From NCBI GenBank assembly GCA_947626275.1, contig CANQRL010000005.1, positions 1 through 64,000 of the forward strand: 64,000 nt of DNA. Direction: 5' to 3'. This document shows positions 34,274-42,455 of this stretch, one piece after another. Both the position numbers and the translations under genes were made by a program. The notes under the pieces are model-generated. The model searched no databases and had not been told where the DNA came from. It saw only the letters and a list, made by a program, of their open reading frames with translations. Source of the DNA: an uncultured Bacilli bacterium. Lineage in GTDB: Bacteria > Bacillota_I > Bacilli_A > RF39 > UBA660. Each line of letters starts with the position of its first letter. Position 1 is the stretch's first letter.

Positions 34274-35308
34274 ATGTATAGGAATACATATGTTAAAATT
34301 AAAGAGAAAAATATTGAGCAAAATGCTCGTCTATTAATAGAGAAAAATCCGGGCTATCAGTACTATTTTGGGGTAGTTAAAGCAGATTGTTATGGACATG
34401 GAATGGCTGCTGTTTCGGCTTTACTTCGAGCAGGTATCAATTATCTAGCCGTAGCGACGCTATCAGAGGCTTTAGAAATTCGGGATAAACACCCTAATAT
34501 ACCAGTTTTGATATTAGGATATGTCCCTACTGAATATTTAACTTTGTGTGCGGATAAAAACATAACGATTACTGTTCCTTCTTTGGAATATGCGAGAAAA
34601 ATAGAGGAGAAAAATTTGAAATGTCATATCAAAATCAATACGGGAATGAATCGTTTAGGAATCTCTTCCAAAGAGGAGTATGAAGAAATCTATCAACTAC
34701 TAGATAAGCAAGTAGAGGGCGTTTATACTCATATTTATAAAGCCAGTGATGAAGCGCTAACGAATCGGCAACTAGATCTTTTTGAACAAATCGTAACCAA
34801 TCCAAAAGAAATTCCTATTATTCATGTACGGGCTAGCGAAGCGACTATCCGTTACCCTAAAAGAGATTTTGAAAATGGTTGCCGTTTTGGAATTATTCTT
34901 TACAATCTGATAGAAAATTCCTATCCCCTAAAAGATACGTTTTCGCTAGTAAGTGAAATTATTCAAATTCAGGAATTAGAAGAGGGAGAAACAATAGGAT
35001 ATGATGGAGTCTATCAAGCTCATGGTAAGGAAAGAATCGCTATTATTCCGATTGGTTATGCCGATGGAATTATTCGCAAAAATGAGGGAAGAAATGTCTA
35101 TATTCATCAGAAACCTTATCCAATCGTTGGACGTATTTGTATGGATATGCTATTTGTGAAAATTGATGAGGAAGTTTCTCTCCATGACGAAGTAGAAGTC
35201 ATTAGAGATAGTCGTCATATTTGTGAGATTGCAAAACATTTAGAAACCATTTCTTATGAAGTGATTTGTAGTGTTGGAAAACGAGTCCCTCGTATCGTAG
35301 AAGAGTGA
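34274..35308 (+). CDS. alr: Alanine racemase
   Basis: 344 residues. Fold type III PLP racemase: 'GVVKADCYGHG' with the PLP Lys, 'KINTGMNRLGI', 'RASEATIRY', 'GYADGIIR' and 'GRICMDMLFVKID'. The usual catalytic Tyr on the second face is in 'GYDGVYQA'. D-alanine supply implies a D-Ala peptidoglycan and agrees with a walled cell. RBS AGGAGG. The dGTPase gene follows after 21 bp, so they may be co-transcribed. Confidence 0.92.
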   Translation: MYRNTYVKIKEKNIEQNARLLIEKNPGYQYYFGVVKADCYGHGMAAVSALLRAGINYLAVATLSEALEIRDKHPNIPVLILGYVPTEYLTLCADKNITITVPSLEYARKIEEKNLKCHIKINTGMNRLGISSKEEYEEIYQLLDKQVEGVYTHIYKASDEALTNRQLDLFEQIVTNPKEIPIIHVRASEATIRYPKRDFENGCRFGIILYNLIENSYPLKDTFSLVSEIIQIQELEEGETIGYDGVYQAHGKERIAIIPIGYADGIIRKNEGRNVYIHQKPYPIVGRICMDMLFVKIDEEVSLHDEVEVIRDSRHICEIAKHLETISYEVICSVGKRVPRIVEE

Positions 35309-35329
35309 TATAATAGAAGTGGTGATGAT

Positions 35330-36445
35330 ATGAATGAAGTATTTGAAAATATGAATCGACATGATCTTTATTTAGGAACTTATGCTACCCACAATAAAGA
35401 TGCTATCCGTTTAGTTGATGAAACACCAGATATGCGACCTAGTTTCTTTCGCGATATTGATCGGATTATCTATTGTTTATCTTATACTCGATATATCGAT
35501 AAGACTCAGGTTTTTAGCAATAGTGAAAATGATAATATTAGTAAACGAATGACCCATGTTCAAATGGTCAGCAAAATAGCGCGGACTTTAGCACGTGCCC
35601 TTAACTTAAATGAAGATTTAACAGAAGCGATTGCGTTAGGTCATGATTTAGGTCATGTTCCTTTTGGACACCCAGGAGAAGCAATTTTAAATCGTATTAG
35701 TTTAGAAAAGACCGGAAGAATGTTTAATCACAATGTTCATAGTGTCCGGGTTTTAAAAGATATTGAGGAGCATGGCAAAGGAAGTAACATTACCATTCAA
35801 GTACTAGATGGTATATTGTGTCATAATGGTGAATTCGTAAGTGATGCGTATTATCCTGAGCCAAAGACAACGGAACAGTTTTTACAGTTATATGAAAGCT
35901 GCTACACCGATGCCTCTGTTTTAAAAACATTACATCCGATGACGTTAGAGGGATGTCTCGTTAGAATTAGTGACATCATCGCTTACATTGGAAGAGATAT
36001 TGAAGATGCGATTCGCCTAGGAGCGCTTTCTATCTCTGAAGTTCCTAAAAATATTATTGAAGTACTAGGTTCTACCAATCGGGAAATTATCAATACGGTC
36101 ATTCTCGATATTATTGGTAATAGTTTAAATCAACCTTATATTAAAATGAGTGATAAGGTTTATCATGCTATCAAAGATTTAAAGGCTTTTAATTATGAAC
36201 ACATCTATACGAAAGCAAATACGGAAGAAACATTAGGGCAATATGAAAAAATGTTCCGTTTCCTTTTTGATATCTATTTAGAGGATATTCATGAGAAACG
36301 AAACGAAGAGGATATCTATCAAGTTTTTTTAGGAAATATGAGCGACCGCTACTTAATTAATACCAGTGATGAGCAAAAGGTTATCGATTTTATCGCTGGT
36401 ATGACCGATGATTATTTTCAAGCTCAATACGATAAGAGAAAATAA
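35330..36445 (+). CDS. dgt: dNTP triphosphohydrolase (dGTPase-like HD protein)
   Basis: 371 residues. The HD metal site is visible as 'R-T-H..M-V-S' variant 'MTHVQMV' then 'ALGHDLGHVPFGHPGE', with the distal Asp in 'LVRISDIIAYIGRDIEDA'. This is the pattern of dgt/SAMHD1-like proteins that cut dNTPs to nucleoside and triphosphate, controlling dNTP pools and possibly phage growth. It is shorter than E. coli Dgt, like the Enterococcus/Bacteroides type. Linked to alr by a short gap. Confidence 0.88.
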   Translation: MNEVFENMNRHDLYLGTYATHNKDAIRLVDETPDMRPSFFRDIDRIIYCLSYTRYIDKTQVFSNSENDNISKRMTHVQMVSKIARTLARALNLNEDLTEAIALGHDLGHVPFGHPGEAILNRISLEKTGRMFNHNVHSVRVLKDIEEHGKGSNITIQVLDGILCHNGEFVSDAYYPEPKTTEQFLQLYESCYTDASVLKTLHPMTLEGCLVRISDIIAYIGRDIEDAIRLGALSISEVPKNIIEVLGSTNREIINTVILDIIGNSLNQPYIKMSDKVYHAIKDLKAFNYEHIYTKANTEETLGQYEKMFRFLFDIYLEDIHEKRNEEDIYQVFLGNMSDRYLINTSDEQKVIDFIAGMTDDYFQAQYDKRK

Positions 36446-36446
36446 A

Positions 36447-36472
36447 AAGTTATCATTGATGACTTTTTTTGT
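36447..36472. terminator. Terminator after dgt
   Basis: Stem AAAGTTATCA/TGATGACTTT with long T run. Opposed gene end at 36472. Confidence 0.75.
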
Positions 36473-36981
36473 TAGAAGACACCTTTTAAATGAAAAAAGC
36501 TGAAACCACAGTCTACTATAAAAATAAGAATGATAAGAATGGTTATGAAGGAAGGAATATTCTGAATAAAGGGATCAATCCAAGGTTTCACAATATAGAT
36601 TAAAAAAATGGATAAAAATCCCCATAGAAAAGAGATTTCTAGTGAAATATAGTGTCCTATGTGAAAAGGAAGCTGACTATAGTCCCAAAAGACAATGCCA
36701 AAAATCTTTTCAATGAGTACTCCTCCTAACCATTCTAATAGAGTTAAAACCGCTACTAAAATAAAAAAGACAATGACCGTTTCTCGCCATCTTGGTAAAT
36801 GTAAATTCATAAAAAAGTAGTGTGAGATGGTAATGATGAGAATCACCCCAATCCCATAAACAGGGGTAATCGGTCCATATAAAATGCCACTATTAAATTT
36901 TTGATGAGTGATTACTGCTAGTAGCGTTTCAAAGAGAAAACCGATACAAGAATAGATAAAAAAGCAGTTGATATAATACAT
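36472..36981 (-). CDS. ABC-transporter-permease-like integral membrane protein (PF06541, CmpB-like)
   Basis: 169 residues with about five transmembrane helices. N-terminus 'FFIYSCIGFLFET' and 'GILYGPITPVYGIG' match the PF06541 'putative ABC transporter permease' family (G-x-L-Y-G-P-x-x-P-x-Y-G). Most members lack adjacent ATPase genes, so transport is unproven. Isolated gene, convergent with dgt. Confidence 0.85.
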   Translation of the reverse strand: MYYINCFFIYSCIGFLFETLLAVITHQKFNSGILYGPITPVYGIGVILIITISHYFFMNLHLPRWRETVIVFFILVAVLTLLEWLGGVLIEKIFGIVFWDYSQLPFHIGHYISLEISFLWGFLSIFLIYIVKPWIDPFIQNIPSFITILIILIFIVDCGFSFFHLKGVF

Positions 36982-37053
36982 AGTATCACCAGTTTTAATA
37001 TGGAGATAATTCGTCTATTTATGCAAACATCGTGTAACGAATGGTATTTTCCC

Positions 37054-37082
37054 TTGAAAAATAACATTTTTTTGTGTATAAT
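37054..37082 (+). promoter_or_regulatory. Promoter of the pyrophosphatase-like gene with long leader
   Basis: -35 TTGAAA (37054-37059), 17 bp, -10 TATAAT (37077-37082). It gives a leader of about 225 nt before the ATG at 37314. Confidence 0.7.
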
Positions 37083-37100
37083 GACTTTAGAGTAGAGGTG

Positions 37101-37208
37101 ATGTATTTTAGAGGGTGTATATCTAAGATTGACAAAAAGAGCAATAAACTTGTTCTAGGACATTATTGCTATAATGTAATAGACCAATATTATTGCCATG
37201 AAAGCTAA
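37101..37208 (+). other. Possible 35-codon leader ORF inside the long 5' UTR
   Basis: An ATG at 37101 opens 35 codons of Tyr/Cys-rich peptide ending in TAA. The preceding AGAGGTG lies too close for a standard start, so translation is doubtful. The rest of the leader contains an AGCAATAA/TTATTGCT stem and a CCATG/CATGG stem. No known riboswitch class is recognised. Confidence 0.3.
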
Positions 37209-37313
37209 TAAAAGGCATGGAGTGAAAAACAAATCGCCATGATTAGATATTAACCTAAAAGAAAGAATGTTAAAAATAGGGGTAATCATATTTTAAATTA
37301 AGGAGGATGTATT

Positions 37314-37775
37314 ATGGTAGATGTTGTTATTGAAGTACCATTAAATTCAAAATTATCTTATGATGTAGTAAATAATGTACCTTATGTAAAAGAAGTGAGA
37401 TATTTTCCTCTTCCTTATCCGATAGAAAGAGGATACATTAGTAATACTATTTCAGAAGATGGAAGTCGATTAAGAGCACTTTTATTAAATTCTGAGGAGA
37501 CCATTGCTGGAGGCGTTGTACCAGCACGTGTAATTGGATATCTAGAAATGACGATTGATGGTATACCTGAAAATATGGTATTTACGGTATCTGATATTAA
37601 TCCAAAGTATAAAGGTATTGAGAATTTATCTGATGTTTCTCATTTTACTTTAAAAGAAATTACAGATTATTATTCAAACTATGGACGGATACATGATAAA
37701 AAGGTAGAAATTTTTAGATATCACTCTAAAGACGAAGCTTTAGAATTGATTAAGCAATGGGAAGATAACATGTAA
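37314..37775 (+). CDS. Inorganic pyrophosphatase-like pseudoenzyme
   Basis: 153 residues with the soluble family-I pyrophosphatase fold, closest to the real enzyme at 38263-38748. Shared: 'MVD..IE.P', 'VVPARVIGYLEM', 'LSD.S.FTL.EI..Y..NY'. Catalytic positions are lost. The metal motif DGDPLD of the paralogue is DGSRLR, the NKYEV Lys is LSYDV, YGYI is RGYI and VDVDP is SDINP. It should not hydrolyse PPi and is probably a binding or regulatory protein. RBS AGGAGG. A 225-nt leader suggests regulated expression. It ends in a bidirectional terminator. Confidence 0.85.
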   Translation: MVDVVIEVPLNSKLSYDVVNNVPYVKEVRYFPLPYPIERGYISNTISEDGSRLRALLLNSEETIAGGVVPARVIGYLEMTIDGIPENMVFTVSDINPKYKGIENLSDVSHFTLKEITDYYSNYGRIHDKKVEIFRYHSKDEALELIKQWEDNM

Positions 37776-37806
37776 AAAAAGAAGTTCATCTAGGACTTCT
37801 TTTTTA
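37774..37806. terminator. Bidirectional terminator
   Basis: Stem AAAAAAGAAGT/ACTTCTTTTTT, between convergent genes ending at 37775 and 37790. Confidence 0.82.
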
Positions 37807-38176
37807 GTTCCAATAATAATAATTGATATTCTCCTTGTAACCGTTGATAACGGTTTAATAACTCATTAGATATTCCAATCGTGCGCATATCTTTTTCCAT
37901 TAGTAAAAGTTGAACGAGAGTAGATAAAATGGTATGTCCATTCGATGCATGAATCAATTTATCATAGTCAGCAAACAATTCTTTTTCTTGATATTTTTTA
38001 TCTTGCATGTATTCCCATAAAGCACTGGTATATCCATCCGCTTCCATAAAAGCATCTAGGGGCGTTAAAGTAGTTGCTAAAAAAGCAAAATATTCTAACC
38101 GTGAAAGAGGAAGAAGATGGGTATTTTCTTCTTTTTTGGTTTCACTAATAGGAATCAATTCAATTTCAAAATTCAT
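37790..38176 (-). CDS. Hypothetical protein, 128 aa
   Basis: Small soluble, mostly helical protein with 'LPLSRLEYFAFLATTLTPLDAFMEADGY' in the first half and a helical C-terminus ending in Lys residues. No motif recognised. It is flanked by the pyrophosphatase paralogues and divergent from the active one. RBS GGTGAT. Confidence 0.65.
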   Translation of the reverse strand: MNFEIELIPISETKKEENTHLLPLSRLEYFAFLATTLTPLDAFMEADGYTSALWEYMQDKKYQEKELFADYDKLIHASNGHTILSTLVQLLLMEKDMRTIGISNELLNRYQRLQGEYQLLLLELKKKS

Positions 38177-38262
38177 ACTATCACCAATTTAATGATAACA
38201 CAAAATAGATGGAAAAACCATGCATTTTAGTGTATAATGAAAGTAATATTAGGAGGTAAAAC

Positions 38263-38748
38263 ATGGTAGATGCAATTATTGAGATACCAGTAGGTACTAG
38301 AAATAAATATGAGGTAGATAAAAAAAGAGGAGTGGTTAGACTAGATAGGGTATTATACTCAGCGATGACCTATCCAGCCGAATATGGGTATATTGGAGAC
38401 ACTTTAGCAGGAGATGGGGATCCTTTAGATATCCTAGTTATCAGTACTGAACCATCTTTTCCTGGTTGTGTAGTGCCAGCTAGGGTTATTGGCTATTTAG
38501 AGATGTATGATAACGGTAAGGAAGACTATAAAATTATTTCTGTAGTCGATGTTGATCCTCGATATAAGGAAGTAGAATCGTTAAGTGATTTATCCAATTT
38601 TACACTACAAGAAATTCAAAACTTTTTTGAAAATTATAAAGTATTACAAGGAATTGATGTTACCGTAAAAGGATATCACGGAAAAGAAGATGCTCTCGCA
38701 GTCATTGAGGAGAGTAAAAGAAACTACCAAGAAAAAAGCCAACACTAA
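38263..38748 (+). CDS. ppa: Inorganic pyrophosphatase (family I)
   Basis: 161 residues. Motifs of active soluble PPases are intact: 'VGTRNKYEV' (Lys and Glu contacts), 'LDRVLYSAMTYPAEYGYIGDTL' and 'DGDPLDILV' with the three metal-binding Asp residues, then 'VVDVDPRYK' and the C-terminal 'YHGKEDA' contact. The enzyme removes PPi from biosynthesis. RBS AGGAGG. Nearest relative in the window is the degenerate copy at 37314, roughly 40% identical by eye. Confidence 0.93.
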   Translation: MVDAIIEIPVGTRNKYEVDKKRGVVRLDRVLYSAMTYPAEYGYIGDTLAGDGDPLDILVISTEPSFPGCVVPARVIGYLEMYDNGKEDYKIISVVDVDPRYKEVESLSDLSNFTLQEIQNFFENYKVLQGIDVTVKGYHGKEDALAVIEESKRNYQEKSQH

Positions 38749-38762
38749 GTTGGTTTTTATTT
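38738..38762. terminator. Terminator after ppa
   Basis: Stem GCCAAC/GTTGGT followed by TTTTAT, overlapping the ppa stop and adjacent to the LD-carboxypeptidase stop. Confidence 0.75.
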
Positions 38763-39767
38763 GTATAAAAATTGGATACTGCCACCATTTTCCTGAAAAG
38801 AAAGAATTCCATATCCTCCGTTAATAATTGTCATTCTAGGAGGAATATGACCAAAATCCATATCATAGATGACAGGTACTCCTAAGTCCTTTAGACTATC
38901 TTCTAACGTTTCGTGAAAACTAATGTCATAGAAACTAGAATCCGTCGCACTTCTTCCTAACAGAATGGCTTTGGTATGACGGAACCATCCACAAACCTTA
39001 AACTTCCAAAAAACACGGACTAAATCTTCGTTTGTTAGATCACAGTTATCAAAGAACCAAATAATCCCTTCGTCTTTGTATTTTTCAATAAAGTTAGCGG
39101 TATAGTCAAAAGGTGTACCAGCAAGTTCTGCTAGAAGGTCAATACATCCTCCGATAAATCTTCCTTCTATTGTTGCCTTTTTAGTACCTAAGCTTTTCCA
39201 TTCTACTGGGGTATCTAAGTGATAACCCTCTAGTCCAGTAACCGTTTCTAATTCTTCTTTTTCATATTGCGAAAAGGAATTTTGAACAATTTCTTTTCCC
39301 TTTAAAATATCAATATTATCTTGAATAGAAGAATGCCATGGTTCCATTCCAAAGGCAGCTACGTTATGACTATAAATGGTCGCGATATCTAATTTCGTCG
39401 TTATGACAAATAGGATTCCAGTAGGATCAGAATACCCTTGAATCCATTTCGGATGTTTTGCTATTTTCGAAAAATCGATGTAGGGAAGCGTTTCCAAAAG
39501 AAAATCTCCTCCAGCGGCGATGATGATGGCATCTATCTTTTCATCTTCTACTAGCTGATGAAATTCTTCGGCTCTTCTTTTCGCATGACTACTTCTTCCT
39601 TTTTGACCCGTACGAACATTTTCTGTCTCTACTAAAGAAAATCCCACTTCTTCTAATTTTTTATGAGCATTATCTAATCTGTTTTGTTTATAGGAATCGA
39701 TAATTCCATCGGATAGAGCAGTTGTTCCAATGGTATTGGTTTCTTTTAAAAATTTTGGATATTTCAC
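38757..39767 (-). CDS. S66-family LD-carboxypeptidase / MccF-like peptidase
   Basis: 336 residues. The serine nucleophile elbow 'GYSDPTGILF' (G-x-S-D) and preceding 'AIIIAAGGD' are the S66 signatures, with the later Glu/His region in 'FFDNCDLTNEDLVRVF' and 'MDFGHIPPRMTI'. No signal peptide, so it acts in the cytoplasm. Members cut L,D-bonds of recycled muropeptides (LdcA) or inactivate microcin C-type peptide-nucleotides (MccF), with length and 'HIPP' favouring the MccF branch. Divergent from the two-component operon. Confidence 0.88.
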   Translation of the reverse strand: MKYPKFLKETNTIGTTALSDGIIDSYKQNRLDNAHKKLEEVGFSLVETENVRTGQKGRSSHAKRRAEEFHQLVEDEKIDAIIIAAGGDFLLETLPYIDFSKIAKHPKWIQGYSDPTGILFVITTKLDIATIYSHNVAAFGMEPWHSSIQDNIDILKGKEIVQNSFSQYEKEELETVTGLEGYHLDTPVEWKSLGTKKATIEGRFIGGCIDLLAELAGTPFDYTANFIEKYKDEGIIWFFDNCDLTNEDLVRVFWKFKVCGWFRHTKAILLGRSATDSSFYDISFHETLEDSLKDLGVPVIYDMDFGHIPPRMTIINGGYGILSFQENGGSIQFLYK

Positions 39768-39792
39768 ATTCTCACCATGCTCATTATATCAC

Positions 39793-39820
39793 ACAAAAAG
39801 AAAAGGACAAAGTCCTTTTC
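39793..39820 (-). terminator. Terminator-like hairpin
   Basis: Perfect stem AAAAGGAC/GTCCTTTT with an AAA loop, just upstream of the peptidase gene on its strand. It probably ends transcripts from the two-component/redox operon. Confidence 0.65.
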
Positions 39821-39978
39821 AAGAGTAGTTAAGTGTTGTAGAATAAGTAAGGTTTATTTATCATTTATCTTTTCATAAATGATATAAGTGATAAAGAGGA
39901 GTATACTTAATCACTTACACCTTCATTATATAGGTTAAATATAAAATATTTTTGTAAAAATTATTAAAAATTATTAAA

Positions 39979-40221
39979 TTAGGCAACAGAAATTTCATTG
40001 GCTAATCTTGAAATTTCTCTTACAGTTAAAACTTTTCCTTCACTTACTAATTGGTCGTTAATTAAAAGGCCAGGAATATTCTTAATTTGGTAAGCATCAA
40101 TATCTTTTTTATCATCTAATACTTTTATATCAATATCAGCGAAATCGTCGGCAAACCGCGCTACCATCTTTTTAAGTTTTATACCATTGCTACAATTAGA
40201 ACCAATTATTTTTATAACCAT
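39979..40221 (-). CDS. Small thioredoxin-like protein with single Cys (TM0996/MTH895 type)
   Basis: 80 residues from the ATG at 40221, supported by GAGAGGTGAT. 'MVIKIIGSNCSNGIKLKKMV' is the N-terminal strand and redox site of thioredoxin_3-like proteins (usual C-x-x-C), but the second Cys is Gly, so a dithiol reaction is impossible. The rest, 'KVLDDKKDIDAYQIKNIPGLLIND' with the cis-Pro, fits. It lies downstream of the histidine kinase gene with only 83 bp between them, probably in the same transcript. Confidence 0.78.
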   Translation of the reverse strand: MVIKIIGSNCSNGIKLKKMVARFADDFADIDIKVLDDKKDIDAYQIKNIPGLLINDQLVSEGKVLTVREISRLANEISVA

Positions 40222-40303
40222 CCCATCACCTCTCTTTCTAGTTTCCATTATAGGGAACAAATATTAAAAGATGATGTAAAAAATATTAAAAATAATTAAA
40301 AGT

Positions 40304-41569
40304 CTATTTGCGAATGGTAAAGATAACATCTAATCCTTTCTCTTTGTTGTTTCTAGCGTAGATATATCCTCCATGCGTTTCAACGATTTCCTTGCAAATG
40401 GAAAGTCCTAAACCCGATATTTTGCGTGATGGATCAGATGTGAATAATGGCTCAAAAATTTTATTTAAATCTTTTTCTGGTACCCCTTTTCCATTATCAC
40501 TAATCGTAAATTCAAAATATTTGTCGATTTGTTTAACATGAATCACAATTTTTCCCTTTTTATCGAGAAAACGAACACTATTAGAGATAATATTACTAAA
40601 CACTCTTTTTAGTTTTAAAATGTCTACTTCCATGATTTCGTCTTTGACTTCATTTTCAAAAACGAGCTTAATATTCTTTTCTCCTAATTCTTCTTTGTAG
40701 TCCTTACTTATTTGATTTAAAAATTCCCCAATTTCGATTTTTTCTCGTTTTAACGTGTCTTTGAGATTACAACTTAAGTAGTCATCAAATTCTTCTGTCA
40801 ATTCTTTTAAGACGAGTGACTTATTATTAATCTTTTCGATGTAATCTTGCTTTTTCTCCTCGCTAATATTGGCTTTCAACAGTCTATCGGAATATCCCAT
40901 AATCGCCGTAAGAGGAGTTTTAATGTTATGAGAAATAGAAGCAATAATTCGATTCTGTTTTTCCTTTTCTTCTTCTAGGGCATCTACTAAGTCCACAAAG
41001 TTATTTTGAATGACATCGATTTCTGTCTTCCCATTTGTCCTACTCGGTTTAATTCCAAATTTGTAGTTTTTAATAGAACGTTGAACTTTTTCAATCGGAG
41101 AAATAATCCGTTGATTGGTCGATTCAAAAACAATTAAGATAATGATTAGGATAACAATAATCTCAAAGAGAATAAAGTTATTTAAAGCCGGAATATCGGC
41201 GGTATCGGTGTCTCGAAAAATCTTGACGAGATAGATCTGATTATCCCGTTGTAAGAAGGTCGTGACATAATAAATAGACTTATATTTCCAAATATCAGGA
41301 TTATTGTTAAAGATAACCTCCCCATTTGTATTTTCTAAGTAGATGGATAGATTTCTTTCTTTGGCAAATTGTTCAGAAGTTTGATACAAGTCTTTTTGAC
41401 GATAGTTTTGAATTAACTCATCCATGTCCTTATTGAGTCTTTCATTATTATTTTCAATAGCGCTAGAAAGTTGTGGGATCAAGAAATAACGAAAGTATCC
41501 ACCAATTAAGATAAAATTTAAAAAGAATACAAAAATGACGAGTAGGAGAGTGGCGTTTTTCATTTTCAT
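40304..41569 (-). CDS. Sensor histidine kinase
   Basis: 421 residues. TM1 about 6-28, extracytoplasmic sensor domain about 29-130, TM2 about 131-153, a HAMP-like linker, HisKA with the phospho-His in 'SISHNIKTPLTAIMGYS' (about residue 215), N box 'NIISNSVRF', G1 'TISDNGKGVP' and G2 'GLGLSICKEIVETHGG'. It transfers phosphate to the response regulator one codon upstream. Signal unknown. Confidence 0.93.
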   Translation of the reverse strand: MKMKNATLLLVIFVFFLNFILIGGYFRYFLIPQLSSAIENNNERLNKDMDELIQNYRQKDLYQTSEQFAKERNLSIYLENTNGEVIFNNNPDIWKYKSIYYVTTFLQRDNQIYLVKIFRDTDTADIPALNNFILFEIIVILIIILIVFESTNQRIISPIEKVQRSIKNYKFGIKPSRTNGKTEIDVIQNNFVDLVDALEEEKEKQNRIIASISHNIKTPLTAIMGYSDRLLKANISEEKKQDYIEKINNKSLVLKELTEEFDDYLSCNLKDTLKREKIEIGEFLNQISKDYKEELGEKNIKLVFENEVKDEIMEVDILKLKRVFSNIISNSVRFLDKKGKIVIHVKQIDKYFEFTISDNGKGVPEKDLNKIFEPLFTSDPSRKISGLGLSICKEIVETHGGYIYARNNKEKGLDVIFTIRK

Positions 41570-41570
41570 G

Positions 41571-42248
41571 TTATTCGACCACCTTGATAAATTTATAGCC
41601 TAATCCCCAAATCGTTTTAATATATTTTTCTTCAGGGTCTATTTTTTTTCGAATGCTTTTAATGTGAACAGCAACAGTTCCTATTTCTCCATAATTACTT
41701 CCCCAAACGGCATCAAAAATTTGATCTTTGGATAAAGCAATACCCGCGTTGCTCATGAGGTAGGAGAGAAGTTCAAATTCTCTAGTTGAAAGTTCAACTC
41801 TCGTATCATTTTTAAAAACCTCAAAACTTTCTTTATTAATTTTAATTTCGCCAATACAAATGATATTTTTGTCGTTAGTACCAATTCTATTTTCTCTTCG
41901 AATGTGGGCTTTTACTCGCGCTACCAATTCTTCAATCGTAAATGGTTTCGTAATATAGTCGTCCGCCCCAATTTCAAATCCTAATAATTTATCAAGCAAC
42001 TGATTTTTCGCTGTGACAAAGATGATGGGACAAGAAACTTTATCGCGAATTTGATTGCATACTTCTGTTCCATTCATCTCTGGCATCATGATATCTAAAA
42101 TGATGAGATCAAAGGAATCTCGCAAAGCAATTTCGACAGCTTCTTTGCCATTACTCTTGATAACGGTTTCCATTCCTTCATCCGTTAAGACATCTGAGAT
42201 GAGTTCGGCAATATCTTTTTCATCATCAACAATTAATATTTTTGGCAT
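41571..42248 (-). CDS. OmpR-family response regulator
   Basis: 225 residues. Receiver domain (1-120) with acidic DDE, phospho-Asp in 'LIILDIMMPEMNG', Thr in 'FVTAKN', and Lys in 'ITKPFT'. Winged-helix DNA-binding domain (130-225) with 'ELSTREFELLSYLM' and 'VWGSNYGEIGTVAVHI'. Partner of the kinase encoded just downstream. AT-rich 10-bp direct repeats near its own promoter are candidate binding sites (see findings). Confidence 0.94.
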   Translation of the reverse strand: MPKILIVDDEKDIAELISDVLTDEGMETVIKSNGKEAVEIALRDSFDLIILDIMMPEMNGTEVCNQIRDKVSCPIIFVTAKNQLLDKLLGFEIGADDYITKPFTIEELVARVKAHIRRENRIGTNDKNIICIGEIKINKESFEVFKNDTRVELSTREFELLSYLMSNAGIALSKDQIFDAVWGSNYGEIGTVAVHIKSIRKKIDPEEKYIKTIWGLGYKFIKVVE

Positions 42249-42344
42249 AGTATCCCTTCCTTAATTCTATTTTACCAAATCTGAATACGAGACTCAATCA
42301 ACACTTTCTTATGCCTTTATTATTTCACAGTTTTTTTAAAGATG

Positions 42345-42372
42345 TATATAAAAAATATTAAAAATTATTAAA
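42345..42372. promoter_or_regulatory. AT-rich direct repeats upstream of the response-regulator gene
   Basis: TTAAAAATTA repeated with 10-bp period (TTAAAAATTATTAAAAA). The same element occurs at 39963-39977 and 40287-40301, close to other genes of this cluster. Candidate site for the OmpR-type regulator, but AT-rich DNA makes chance matches likely. Confidence 0.35.
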
Positions 42373-42403
42373 AAAGAAAGAAACCAGTTTTTCCTTCTTT
42401 AAT
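42373..42403 (-). terminator. Terminator of the PP2C gene
   Basis: Minus strand AAGAAGG/CTTTCTT-type imperfect stem followed by TTTTTT, downstream of the PP2C stop at 42456. Confidence 0.5.
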
Positions 42404-42455
42404 AATCTATTTAAGTAATAAATTTAAAAAATAATCAATAGAATGTCAAGCCTTT

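Noticed and set aside
39821-39960. Strong ATCATTTAT/ATAAATGAT hairpin as a possible small RNA
   Set aside because: There is no clear promoter or terminator pair around it, so it was left as unexplained intergenic structure.
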